Assembly (NCBI GenBank): GCA_026119855.1
Contig: JAOWBW010000324.1
Span: forward strand, 558,001-622,000
Direction: 5' to 3'
Origin: Campanula takesimana
Taxonomy: Eukaryota > Streptophyta > Magnoliopsida > Asterales > Campanulaceae
DNA length: 64,000 bases
Positions 43,370-51,935 of the stretch are shown here, in pieces. The position numbers were made by a program, and so were the translations under genes. The notes below the pieces were generated by a model, which had not been told where the DNA came from, ran no database searches, and saw only the letters and a program-made list of their open reading frames with translations. How positions within the stretch are numbered: the first letter of the stretch is position 1; every line of letters starts with the position of its first letter.

Positions 43370-43807
43370 ATGGCTGATAACACCTACACCTCATCTGACG
43401 ATTCCGAGTTCGATAACGAGTTTGATCATGCATTCAATGAATGCATGAAAAAACATGAAGCTGGAAAACTACATTTCTCCACAACTTCTGCTAACCAGCC
43501 CACAAAGTACGAATGCCCGCTAATGCCATGCTTATGTCGCAAATATCGTTCAATGGATCACACTGCATTGTTTCAGCATGTGATTGATGTACGTTCATCT
43601 GGAAACTTTACTCCCAAATCAAGGGGTGAACATTGGGCATTGGTAGAGTTTTTCAAGAAATTCCTTGAACTCAATGGCTTACTAGAACCACACCTATGCA
43701 ACAAATTTGAATTGAAAAAGTTGTCTGCTGGTAATGATGATGAAGACTCTGATGGTGGGTCTTCAATAGGAGGTATCGCAGGTCATGGTGATCAAGTTGT
43801 TTGCTAA
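43370..43807 (+). CDS. Small C-x4-C/H/H finger protein
   Basis: A complete 145-codon single-exon ORF. An acidic N-terminus (SSDDSEFDNEFDHAF) is followed by the finger: C49-P-L-M-P-C54, H70 in LFQH, H88 in RGEHWALVEFF. The tail is acidic and Gly/Ser-rich. Ligand spacing (C-x4-C-x15-H-x17-H) is identical to the gene at 44203. The order and the trailing H-x-A-L motif resemble the XS-type zinc finger of SGS3/IDN2 proteins, but that finger has C-x2-C; no XS domain is present. Function is unknown; binding of nucleic acid or protein is a guess. The ATG was chosen as first Met after a TATA box. Confidence 0.7.
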   Translation: MADNTYTSSDDSEFDNEFDHAFNECMKKHEAGKLHFSTTSANQPTKYECPLMPCLCRKYRSMDHTALFQHVIDVRSSGNFTPKSRGEHWALVEFFKKFLELNGLLEPHLCNKFELKKLSAGNDDEDSDGGSSIGGIAGHGDQVVC

Positions 43808-44202
43808 GTTTTATGTCTGTCTAAGTCGTCCCGTTCTTCACCCTTTTTTTTTCTTATTATCGTTCTCTTCCGTTCGCTCTATCATCTCTGTGTAATATGT
43901 TTTCTTTTATGTATTCCCGTTTCGTATATTTATATTGTTTTTTTTTGTGTTTCCTATTTATCTGCATGTTGTCATAAGCAACTGTAATTATCCAACTTTG
44001 TAAACCTTAATACTACCAAACATTAGTTAAAATATTAACCGAATCCGCATGTAGTTTTTAAAACATTGCATATATACTAGCACAAGATTAAAGCAGAAAT
44101 AAATAGCATAAAAATTCTTAACGAAATTTAAAATAACATAGATGTTGTTCGATGTTTGGACGATACTAGAATACAACTAAAATACATAAATACTCCATCA
44201 AA
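43808..44202. other. Intergenic gap between convergent small genes
   Basis: This T-rich stretch is the shared downstream region of the plus-strand gene ending at 43807 and the minus-strand gene ending at 44203. I see no gene or repeat of note. Confidence 0.5.
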
Positions 44203-44637
44203 TCAAATACCACTACCATCACCACTAGGACCCGCACCATCACTTCCATCGTTCAACATGTATTTGTTTTTGGGATCACATGCATCCAAAACAGTATCCA
44301 AATAAAGCTCGAGTGCTCTGTGTTCAATCCTAGCAATTTCACCAAATCTTTCAGATTTACCGAACTCAATAGCATGGTTGAGTATCCCCATGTAATCCTT
44401 GGGTCTAGTAGTACGCCCCGTACAGGGCGCCAATGGACAACGAAATAACATATTTACGTCTTGTACATGAGATGGAAAAATGTATTGAAGCCTTGTGGTG
44501 CACCTCGAGTAAATATGAAACAACCTGTCTTCTTCAACCTCATCGAGGGAACTTGACTGAGTGGAATGTGGAACATTTCCCTTGCTCTTGCTCTTGCCCA
44601 TACCCTGACCCTTGCCCTTACCCTTACCATAATTCAT
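44203..44637 (-). CDS. Small C-x4-C/H/H finger protein
   Basis: A complete 144-codon ORF convergent with 43370. The N-terminus is a Gly/Lys repeat (GKGKGKGQGMGKSKSKG), then an acidic helix, then the finger: C67-P-L-A-P-C72, H88 in ILNHA, H106 in RIEHRALELYL. The tail is Gly/Asp/Ser-rich. This copy best matches the H-A...H-x-A-L-x-x-Y-L pattern of XS-type fingers. A TATA-like TTATATAAC lies on the minus strand near 44680. No intron or defect is seen. The basic N-terminus could bind nucleic acid or target the nucleus (inference). Confidence 0.7.
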   Translation of the reverse strand: MNYGKGKGKGQGMGKSKSKGNVPHSTQSSSLDEVEEDRLFHIYSRCTTRLQYIFPSHVQDVNMLFRCPLAPCTGRTTRPKDYMGILNHAIEFGKSERFGEIARIEHRALELYLDTVLDACDPKNKYMLNDGSDGAGPSGDGSGI

Positions 44638-45250
44638 TCTCTGGGATAGATTACTGTATTTAGATGAGAAACAAATATGTTATATAAGAATGAAAATATA
44701 TCAAACAAACACAAAAATGTCATATATATATATATATAGAGGGAGATGAATTTGCAACTTTTTAAAATTATAATGTATTTCCATTAATACTTGAGCCAAC
44801 TGTCCGCATTCGATGAATCTGAGTTAATGTGTTTTGAGTGACTATTGCAGTCAAAATTTACCATTGTACCTCGGTTCAGTCAAGGCCCTTTTGCAATACA
44901 AGTCGTTTCTTGAATTTACATTGTCCAGTCCAACAAATCATATAATATTTACACCTAAAATATCATAAAAAACTGAAAAAATAATACTTGTGAAAAATCT
45001 TAACAATTGAAATGTGAAAAATCTTAATACAAGTCATTTCTTGAATTTATCTTAAAAGTTAAATTATTCTATTTCAAAACGGTAGTGTTGTTGTAGTAGA
45101 CAAATATTCTAAAGATGGACAAAATATGTAAAAGCATTGCAACGATATGTGAAGGAAGTAACTGGTCTTTTAACGATTCCCTATAAATACCATTTTAAAT
45201 TATTCATTCATCCATATAAACCCATCACAACTCCATAAATAGGCATATAA
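44638..45250. other. Intergenic promoter region with TA repeat
   Basis: Divergent promoter space between the 44203 and 45251 genes. It holds a (TA) run at about 44718-44735 and 'accattgtacctcggttcagtcaa' at 44863, also found in the tandem repeat at 42055. TATAAATA at 45182-45189 precedes the gene at 45251. Confidence 0.5.
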
Positions 45251-45718
45251 ATGATGAACCCACATGGAGCAAACGGTGGCGGCGATAATCCTCTACATCG
45301 CCAACCTTTTGCACCAATACCACCACCACCCCAACCTGCACCACATCCACCACCACCACCCCAACCTGCACCACCACCACATCCGCATCCCGAAATTGAC
45401 CTCAACGACGTAGATCAGGCTGCCAATGATTCAGATGGGGAGGTTATAGATGAGTGGGGTTCCAATGGGGGGCTTCTACCGGAGCAAGAAATTGCATTGT
45501 GTGTGCAGCAGTTGAAGACTGGGGAGTTATGTCTCTATAACCAGTGGGATAATCTCCACTGTCCTTATCCCTTATGCCATATGACCAGTAACAGATGGCC
45601 AACTTGGACTTGGGAGACTCTTCTATCACATGCTCGTGACCGAGCGGTTAGGCCCATTGAGGGAGTGCACGATGGTTACATGCACTTAGCACTTTACAGT
45701 TACATGAACACTATTTAG
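45251..45718 (+). CDS. Pro-rich small C-x4-C/H/H finger protein
   Basis: A 155-codon ORF. Residues 20-47 are a proline/histidine-rich tract (PPPPQPAPHPPPPPQPAP), followed by an acidic stretch (EIDLNDVDQAANDSDGE), then the finger: C104-P-Y-P-L-C109, H127 in LLSHA and H145 in MHLALYSYM. The C109-H127 gap is two residues longer than in the 43370 and 44203 proteins; H127-H145 is the same. The tandem Met start (MMNPHG) follows a TATA box by about 70 bases. The most diverged member of the local family; no defect seen. Confidence 0.7.
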   Translation: MMNPHGANGGGDNPLHRQPFAPIPPPPQPAPHPPPPPQPAPPPHPHPEIDLNDVDQAANDSDGEVIDEWGSNGGLLPEQEIALCVQQLKTGELCLYNQWDNLHCPYPLCHMTSNRWPTWTWETLLSHARDRAVRPIEGVHDGYMHLALYSYMNTI

Positions 45719-45905
45719 GTACTTGAGTTTTCCAAAATGTTGTATTGCAATGATCATTCGTTTGTGTGAACCAAAATGTTGTATTGTAATGGAATGTGAT
45801 GTCGATTCTGTACAAGGGAACTAAATATCTTTGAAACAAAATCGATAATGTATTAGACATGAGAGCACTGCATAATTTCATTACATAAAATATGCTTTAG
45901 AAAAA

Positions 45906-46557
45906 CTAGGGCATCAGCCTATTCTCAAACGAACCAATACCCCTGTTATTTTTTCCAATCAGTACACCAAAGAGTAAAAATGAGATGACCCCAACCAAAA
46001 TCCAGGAAAATGCTAGCTGTCTCTCTTTCTTCTCCAATAGCTTTTTCAACTTATTCATTTCAGCGCTCCGTTCAGCAAACACACTCTTTATCCTCTCTTT
46101 AGTTTCATCATCAATCCAATAAATAAAATCACATTTTTTTAGTATTGGATCCTGACAACAGAGAAATTTGTTAGACAATAATAAGTTATTACAGATGAGA
46201 AAATTTGGGGGGAAACTAGTTTCTCCATAAGTTATAAAAAAATTGTTTTTATAGGGTTTAGAATTTAGGGTTAGGGTTAGGGTTTAAAGCTTAAGGGTTC
46301 AAAAGTAGACTTTTTATGAGGAAGTAGTTTCCCCCAAAACCAACTCATTAAAGATTGTGATCAAATCCCTTACATATGAACGAACAAGAACAACTTACTC
46401 CGAAGTTAGGACAACCTTCGAATTTCCTTCCTGGGTTCGCATCACTCCGAGATATCCATGATCGACCTCTGAGACCACACTTGCACTTCATAAATATGCG
46501 ATCGGCACTGCTATTCGAATTTTTGCTAGTCCTATCATTTGAATTGTTCGAATGCAT
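45906..46557 (-). CDS. GRF zinc-finger protein with C-terminal membrane segment, two exons
   Basis: Exon 1 is 46557-46399 and exon 2 is 46151-45906; the intron has GTAAGT and TTGTCAG ends and is phase 0. The joined product has 134 residues. It reads CKCG at 25-28, then NPGRKFEGCP (41-50) and after the splice KKCDFIYWIDDE (58-69), the Cys-x-Cys...Cys...Cys plus W-I-D signature of the GRF zinc finger. A charged coiled coil (SAEMNKLKKLLEKKERQL) and one hydrophobic transmembrane segment (WILVGVISFLLFGVLIG) follow. Small GRF-TM proteins are abundant in plants with unknown roles; GRF fingers bind single-stranded nucleic acid in other proteins. A MITE sits in the intron. Confidence 0.8.
46203..46340. 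mobile_element. MITE within the GRF gene intron
   Basis: The ends are inverted: 'ttggggggaaactagtttct' on the left and 'gaagtagtttcccccaaaac' on the right. The element is about 138 bp, non-coding, and includes a telomere-like run (TTTAGGGTTAGGGTTAGGG at 46264-46282). Confidence 0.6.
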
Positions 46558-46858
46558 TTTCTTGACCTAAACAGCAATCATTTTCCCCAAATGTGTATTT
46601 GTGATTATTACTTAAAGAACCTCATTTCAAGCTCGAAATTTTAAATTTTTATCGGACTGTTCATCACGTGCTATACACATGTGGTCGAGATATTTAGGAA
46701 GAGTTTCAATTTTTTTATACACCAGATGAATACATAATCGTCCAATAAAATCTTACTAGCCTGTTTTAGGGTACAGCCGCACCTTGTCAATTATGAAATT
46801 TGTACTACAAATGTAAACTTAAAAGTGGTTAAAGTATATTGAACTTTCTTTGTTTTAT
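46558..46858. other. Upstream region of the GRF gene
   Basis: About 300 bases without an ORF, presumably the promoter of the minus-strand GRF gene. I see no distinct motif. Confidence 0.4.
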
Positions 46859-47098
46859 ACTATGCAGCACTTCCAAAACTCACATAAAATATTTAGTGAG
46901 TATGAGAACATTTATATGTTCTCATTTAAAATTAATATCTGTAGTTAAATGTTCACATAATCACTAAATATTTTATGTGAGTTTTGGAAGTGCTGCATAG
47001 TTTTTAACTATGCAGAACTTCCAAAACTCACATAAAATATTTAGTGAGTAAGTGAACATTCAACTACAGATATTAATTTTAAATGAGAACATATAAAT
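46859..47098. mobile_element. Three-armed foldback element
   Basis: An arm beginning ACTATGCAGCACTTCC (46859) is followed by its inverse ending GGAAGTGCTGCATAGT (47001). After a 6-base spacer the arm appears again in direct orientation (ACTATGCAGAACTTCC, 47008-47098). Arms 2 and 3 pair over about 80 bases with few mismatches. There is no ORF. Confidence 0.8.
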
Positions 47099-47231
47099 TC
47101 CTAGCAAATTGTAGTAAAATATGATGCTAGTACTTGACAACCATTTAACGTGATGACCATGATGTGATGAATGTCTTTCATTTCATTATCTTCACAATAT
47201 GATAGAGTCGATACGTTAGAGAAATTGTGTT

Positions 47232-47289
47232 GTAGCTCTGCTAGGAGCCAACTGCACCTGTGTTTTGTAGCTCCACTAGGAGCCAACCT
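47232..47289 (+). promoter_or_regulatory. Double GTAGCTC...AGGAGCCAAC motif
   Basis: GTAGCTCTGCTAGGAGCCAAC (47232-47252) and GTAGCTCCACTAGGAGCCAAC (47267-47287) stand in direct repeat. The same near-palindrome occurs near 36699, 40440, 42028, 42261, 42438, 42656 and 42837, with half-sites at 48651 and 48679. Its role is unknown. Confidence 0.55.
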
Positions 47290-47304
47290 ACCTTTTACTT
47301 TGTA

Positions 47305-47405
47305 CTCCCTCAGTTTCACAATAAGTGTCACTTTTGGTTAAACTTACATATGTTTGACTTTTGTAAGTTTGACCAAAATTCACGCTTATTGTGAAGCGGA
47401 GGGAT
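47305..47405. mobile_element. Small Stowaway-like MITE
   Basis: About 100 bp: starts CTCCCTCAGTTTCACAATAAG and ends in its inverse, CTTATTGTGAAGCGGAGGGA; the centre 'tttgactt' is flanked by inverted 'ttggttaaacttac' and 'gtaagtttgaccaa'. TA precedes it. Confidence 0.82.
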
Positions 47406-47861
47406 TAATATATAACCCATATTATTGTCCCATTGAATAAGTACTTATCCAATTCAATAAGTAAAAGTGTTCTCAAAACTTTTATTTGAAAGACTTTAAT
47501 TTGCACTCTTTGAACGATGAATTTCTACTATTTAATACATCATAGAATCTCCGTTTAAATTATAAATGTATACCCCGTATTAAAGTCAAATATTAATTTA
47601 GATCAATCACTTTAAAACTAATGAATCAAAGTGAACCTCTTATTAACATTTCCAACAAAAAAGATGTAATTTTGCAAGGACACAAAAGAAACTCAAAGGT
47701 TAGTGACAAAAGAAACTCAAAGGTCAGTGACAAAAGAAACTCAAAAGGTCAGTTTCAATTTGCATCCATATAAGAAAGACTCAGCCACATTATGTTCAGA
47801 TTACTCATTCTTCTTCTTTCTTAAAAATACACCCTCACCTTTTTGTTATTTGTTTGTTTAA

Positions 47862-48242
47862 ATGCCGATTGCTCCAAACCCATATTCTAAAGATAGATAC
47901 AATCCATGGTTGCTCGACCAATGGTTGGAGAACAGAAGGGAGTTTGAGGAGTGCAATGCCAAAGCTCCAAGGTTCATGAGAGATCAATAATTTGTTAGTG
48001 GAATGAACGAGAATCCATCTACATTTAAGGTTATTTCAAATAGGGATTTGATGGAGTTCTACATTTTTCCCAGATGTCATGATCACTATGACACTAATAT
48101 TAAATTAGTTTGTAAAGCTTGGGCCAAGTGGTGGGATGAGAGTCAAGAGTATGTTGATGAGCATCCAAAATGGGGGAGGAATGATCATGATTTTTGGAAC
48201 CACATTAGGCACTTTTTTGATGTTACCAAGCTTTGCAAGTGA
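47862..48242 (+). pseudogene. Unrecognised small gene with one stop
   Basis: From ATG 47862 the frame reads MPIAPNPYSKDRYNPWLL, is stopped by TAA at 47988-47990 (codon 43) and continues in the same frame to 48242 (MEFYIFPRCHDHYDTN, then WAKWWDESQEYVDEHPKWG). The product would be about 126 residues, rich in Trp, His and acidic residues. I do not recognise a family. The single-exon layout, TATA-like CATATAAG about 95 bases upstream and location match the other small genes of this cluster. The downstream part could also start at its own Met (48003). Confidence 0.5.
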
Positions 48243-49062
48243 AGTTTTTGTTTATTAACCAAATATTCGAATTTTATAATAAATCATGGTTTTATGCAAT
48301 TCATATAACTTATTTTTTTTTTACATACAATTCCCAGAGTTTTACTGGTGCTACTCTAATATTTATACTGTAGCATGGTTTTGTGCAATTAATCAAATCA
48401 TAATAATACATAAGTGAGACTGTTTACAATATGAATTGTTGTTAATTTTATTAACTGTGAAGATTAATATTTTTTGCTCAAAAAAGTCATAAAAAAATAC
48501 TCAGCATCAAAATGTACTTTCTTACTTGATTTTTGTAAGGAATCATATTAACTATATTACCACTTATATATACTTTTTAGAATATAAATTGAATAAATAA
48601 TACATAAGTGAGATTGTTAATTTACGGATTCGATTCATGGATATATGAAAGGAGCCAACTGTACTGGTGGAATCTCGAGGAGCCAACCGGTTCTTTAATT
48701 GTATATATTTAATTCTTATCCAATTAATCAATACTCCCGCATTGAATCGTTTTCTCAACCAGGGTTTTTTAATGGGACCCAGCCACTCTAAACGGGATTA
48801 ATTGTCATGATACGTTTCAGGAAGATAAGGCATAGTAATGTGAAATTGTTAATAGTTTACCAAATAGCATGCATCAAAATAAAATATTGTCAACACAAAG
48901 ACACACTTCTGATGCCAAATTGTAATCATACAGCCAATTTTTGCACTGGTGACATAAAGCATAAGAATTTGCCAAGACATTAATACATACATGGTCACAT
49001 AGCCAATATATAACACAATTTACAAAAAAACTTTTACACCAAACACATCTTGGACATTTTGG
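48243..49062. other. Intergenic AT-rich stretch
   Basis: No gene seen. Two half-sites of the cluster motif (AGGAGCCAACTGTACTGG at 48650 and GAGGAGCCAACCGG at 48677) are present. The rest is AT-rich without clear structure. Confidence 0.5.
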
Positions 49063-50217
49063 TCACTCGATACCGTATTCAAGTGAAACTAAGCTCTCCT
49101 CAAAAATGAAAACCTGACAAAACCCGAACAAATTATTCTGAGGTTGGATAAGTAGCTTTTCAACTCCGCGTGTAGTAGGATCGTATAAGACCATGTTGGT
49201 CATTAGTGGTTGTCTCATATCACCTGTCTGATTGTTTTGTTCGCGGGGGGTCTCAATCGTTTCCAAAACAAGTTGCTTCTTCCAAACACAAGCTTCATAC
49301 GTAACGGTTAGATCGCTTACATCTACAGTAAATAGTTTTGTCCAACAACCCTCCTCCTTCATTACGAACGCATTTATTTTCTCAAATTCAAGGCTATTCG
49401 GAGGTAGGTTTTTATATGTACCAACAAGCATGCCGAATTTTTCGTTATTGTGGATGAACAAAATCGATGGTTGGATATGCATTGGCGGATGGACATTTAG
49501 TGGGCCGTTTATATTTTTGAGGACTTCGGTGCCAAAGTTGAATGAGAGTATATTCGAGTCCTCTAAAAGCTAGTGACATACACTGTTAATATAGGGTGAA
49601 ATGGAATCAGGAGGTGGAATGTTGTGCATCTTCGGCCTTGTATGTTTCCAAGAATCATTTTGAAGGCTATACACAGCCATGTTTACAAGAACGTCTTCCT
49701 CTGATGTTTCCCACAAACCAACCACTTTGTAGTCTTTGATCAAGGGGTCAAATCCAAATCCATAACACGTACAAGTATATAACCCGCGATTAAGTATCGT
49801 CTCGGGTATAAAAATGGTCTTCATCTCTCTTGTCGCGGGGTTCAGAAGAGCGAAATGAATGTCGTTGTGACCATGACCAAAGAGGAATAAACCATTAACA
49901 GGGCCAAATATCACGTTTATATAATGAGGTAGACGAAGATAATGAGTATCAAGATGGGATACAGATTGATTTGATAACAGTGCAAAGCAGAATTCATATC
50001 TTGAAGGACCTGGGATAAACTGATCAGCGAGTACCCGGGAACTCTGATGGTTTATGCTGAGGTGATTATAAACAAAATTAGAACTTGTGATGACACTGTG
50101 CCAGTATTTGGCTAGAGTGTTAAAGCGCATAAGTGATTTAACGGGAAGCCTCAAGAGGATTTCAATAATCAAATCTTCTGGCACAGACCTAAAGCTTATG
50201 TCACTGTTTTTGTCCAT
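49063..50217 (-). pseudogene. F-box protein gene with a premature stop
   Basis: One minus-strand frame runs from Met 50217 to 49063 (384 codons), interrupted only by TAG at 49570-49572 (codon 216). The N-terminus is an F-box (VPEDLIIEILLRLPVKSLMRF, about residues 12-32, continuing to residue 55), which would bind Skp1 in an SCF ubiquitin ligase. The rest fits the plant F-box-associated interaction region (FGPVNGLFLFG, LLNPATREMKTI, YGFGFDPLIKDYKVVGL, then after the stop ILSFNFGTEVLKN). The length equals that of CPR1/S-locus-F-box-like proteins. The TAG stands where relatives often have Trp, so a single G-to-A change could explain it. Truncated product or pseudogene. Confidence 0.85.
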
Positions 50218-50364
50218 TCTTTACAACTTCTCTACAAAACAAAAGAACCAGAATGACATGTACCACGAAAACCGGTCACAAACTAAACTAACTTATGAAT
50301 TTATACCTATATTATCAATGACAATATTTTTCATAAATTCTTTCCAACACTCTGTTTTGAAACA

Positions 50365-50517
50365 CTAATTTTTTGGGGATTTTATAAACATGGGGGGTTT
50401 CGGATTTGAGAGTAGATCAACAAGATTAGCAGGTAAAGGAAGAAGTGGACGGAAGATACCTGTTCGGAAGCTTAAAGAAAACAAGGTGGCTCCGACGATG
50501 CACGATGGTGTGGGTGG
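50365..50517 (-). pseudogene. Short coding-like piece split by the Tat-like element
   Basis: On the minus strand the frame reads PPTPSCIVGATLFSLSFRTG and then FRPLLPLPANLVDLLSNPK with a stop at about 50365. If the retroelement (50518-57424) and one target copy are ignored, this frame stays open into 57430-57500 and reaches an ATG there. The plus strand is also open (MGGFGFESRSTRLAGKGRSG), so which strand is coding, if any, is unclear. No family recognised. Confidence 0.3.
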
Positions 50518-51935
50518 TGTAAGGATCCCGCCCCGTGACGAAGGGAACGAAGGGTTTTCGTTTCGAAGGACGAAAAAGCCAAACACGGTTAACACACAAA
50601 ACATAACGGAGTCGCCACATTTGTTAATTATTTAACCCAACAAATGGAAAGGTTAGAGATTCTATTAGTTCGGAGGTCAGGTTACGTCTTGGGAAGAGTT
50701 TCACGTCACCCAAGCCGCCTCGGACAAAGCCGAGTCTCCCTTGTGTTTGTTGACCAAAATGTGCAAGGGTGTGTGTGTGTGTGTTTGAAAATGGGAGAAA
50801 CTGACTTTTAACAGAAATCAGTTAGAAACTTAACAAGAAAGGTTTATTTTGCAATCAGTTTAACAAAAAGGGGTAAAACTGGAAAAAAGTGCTCCCTGCC
50901 CAAACAAGCCGTATGGCTGGTTTAAACCATCCGTACGGCTCGTTTGGCCGTCCCAGGTTTTTTACAGATTTATCAAAAACAGTCCAGTTTCAAATAGAAA
51001 CAAAGCATTCTGTTGAAACTGGACATAATTGTGACTTTTCAATTAGGGTTGAATCAAAGTTTGGATAGTAAAGATTGAGACTTTACCACCCAAACTTGAT
51101 CATTATAGCATAATAAGCCTAAACATCATAAATATGCAAGGGCTCTCTCCATATGCGCAATGGATCACCAAGCCCAAAAGTAAAGACATAAATATAAATT
51201 GCATAAATCATAACAAGCCTTAGGTTATCCTTTGGTTTGCAACCCACAATCATGAAGGGCACCATGGATCAAGGCTTGGTTCCAAGGAATAAAAGACATT
51301 AATTAAAGGACATAAATGAAATTGCATAAATTTAACAAATACTCCTCTCCACTTAGCTCATCATTTTAATACACCATAAAGATATAAGATGAAGCCATTG
51401 GGATCATTAGAGTATTTGGATCCCAATCATATATATATATAGAGAGAGATTACATTTTTATGATCCAACAAAGGAAAAATAGAAGGAGATGAAGAAGAAG
51501 ATTGCAATTAATTAAAGATTTGATCTTTTAAGCAAGTTTGGGTTAAATCATTAATTGATTGACCCAAGTTTGCTTCTTTTCCTTTTCTTACTTAGAGATC
51601 TTAGACTCTAAGATTTCACTTAATCATGGTTTGATCATTGTGTTTCTTGGATTAAATGGGACTTTAAAGATAAGGGGGATACTACTCTTGGTAGTTCTTC
51701 ACCATTATCTAAAGTGAGCCATAATTTAATCACAAATAAAACTAATCAATTTTGATGAGGGGAGAATTTTGGAGAGTAACTTTGCTCTAGAACTCTTTGA
51801 GATGGACCTCTTGGGGTGAACCCTCTTTGGTGTGAACGGGCCTTTCTTTCCGCCATTTCCTTTCCTCCTTTCCATACATTCATTTCCTTTCCCTCTTCTC
51901 TTCTCCTTTTTTTTTTTTTTATTGGAGGAGGTAAA
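50518..51935 (-). mobile_element. 3' LTR of the Tat-like element (right border uncertain)
   Basis: Starts TGTAAGGATCCCGCCCCG on the plus strand and parallels the LTR at 55894. After about 51,700 the two copies no longer align and the expected terminus cannot be found, so the U3 part is diverged or deleted. A 'gtgtgtgtgt' microsatellite lies at 50769-50785. Confidence 0.65.

Noticed and set aside
46264..46286. Telomere
   Set aside because: Only three telomere-like units within an intronic MITE; this is not a chromosome end.
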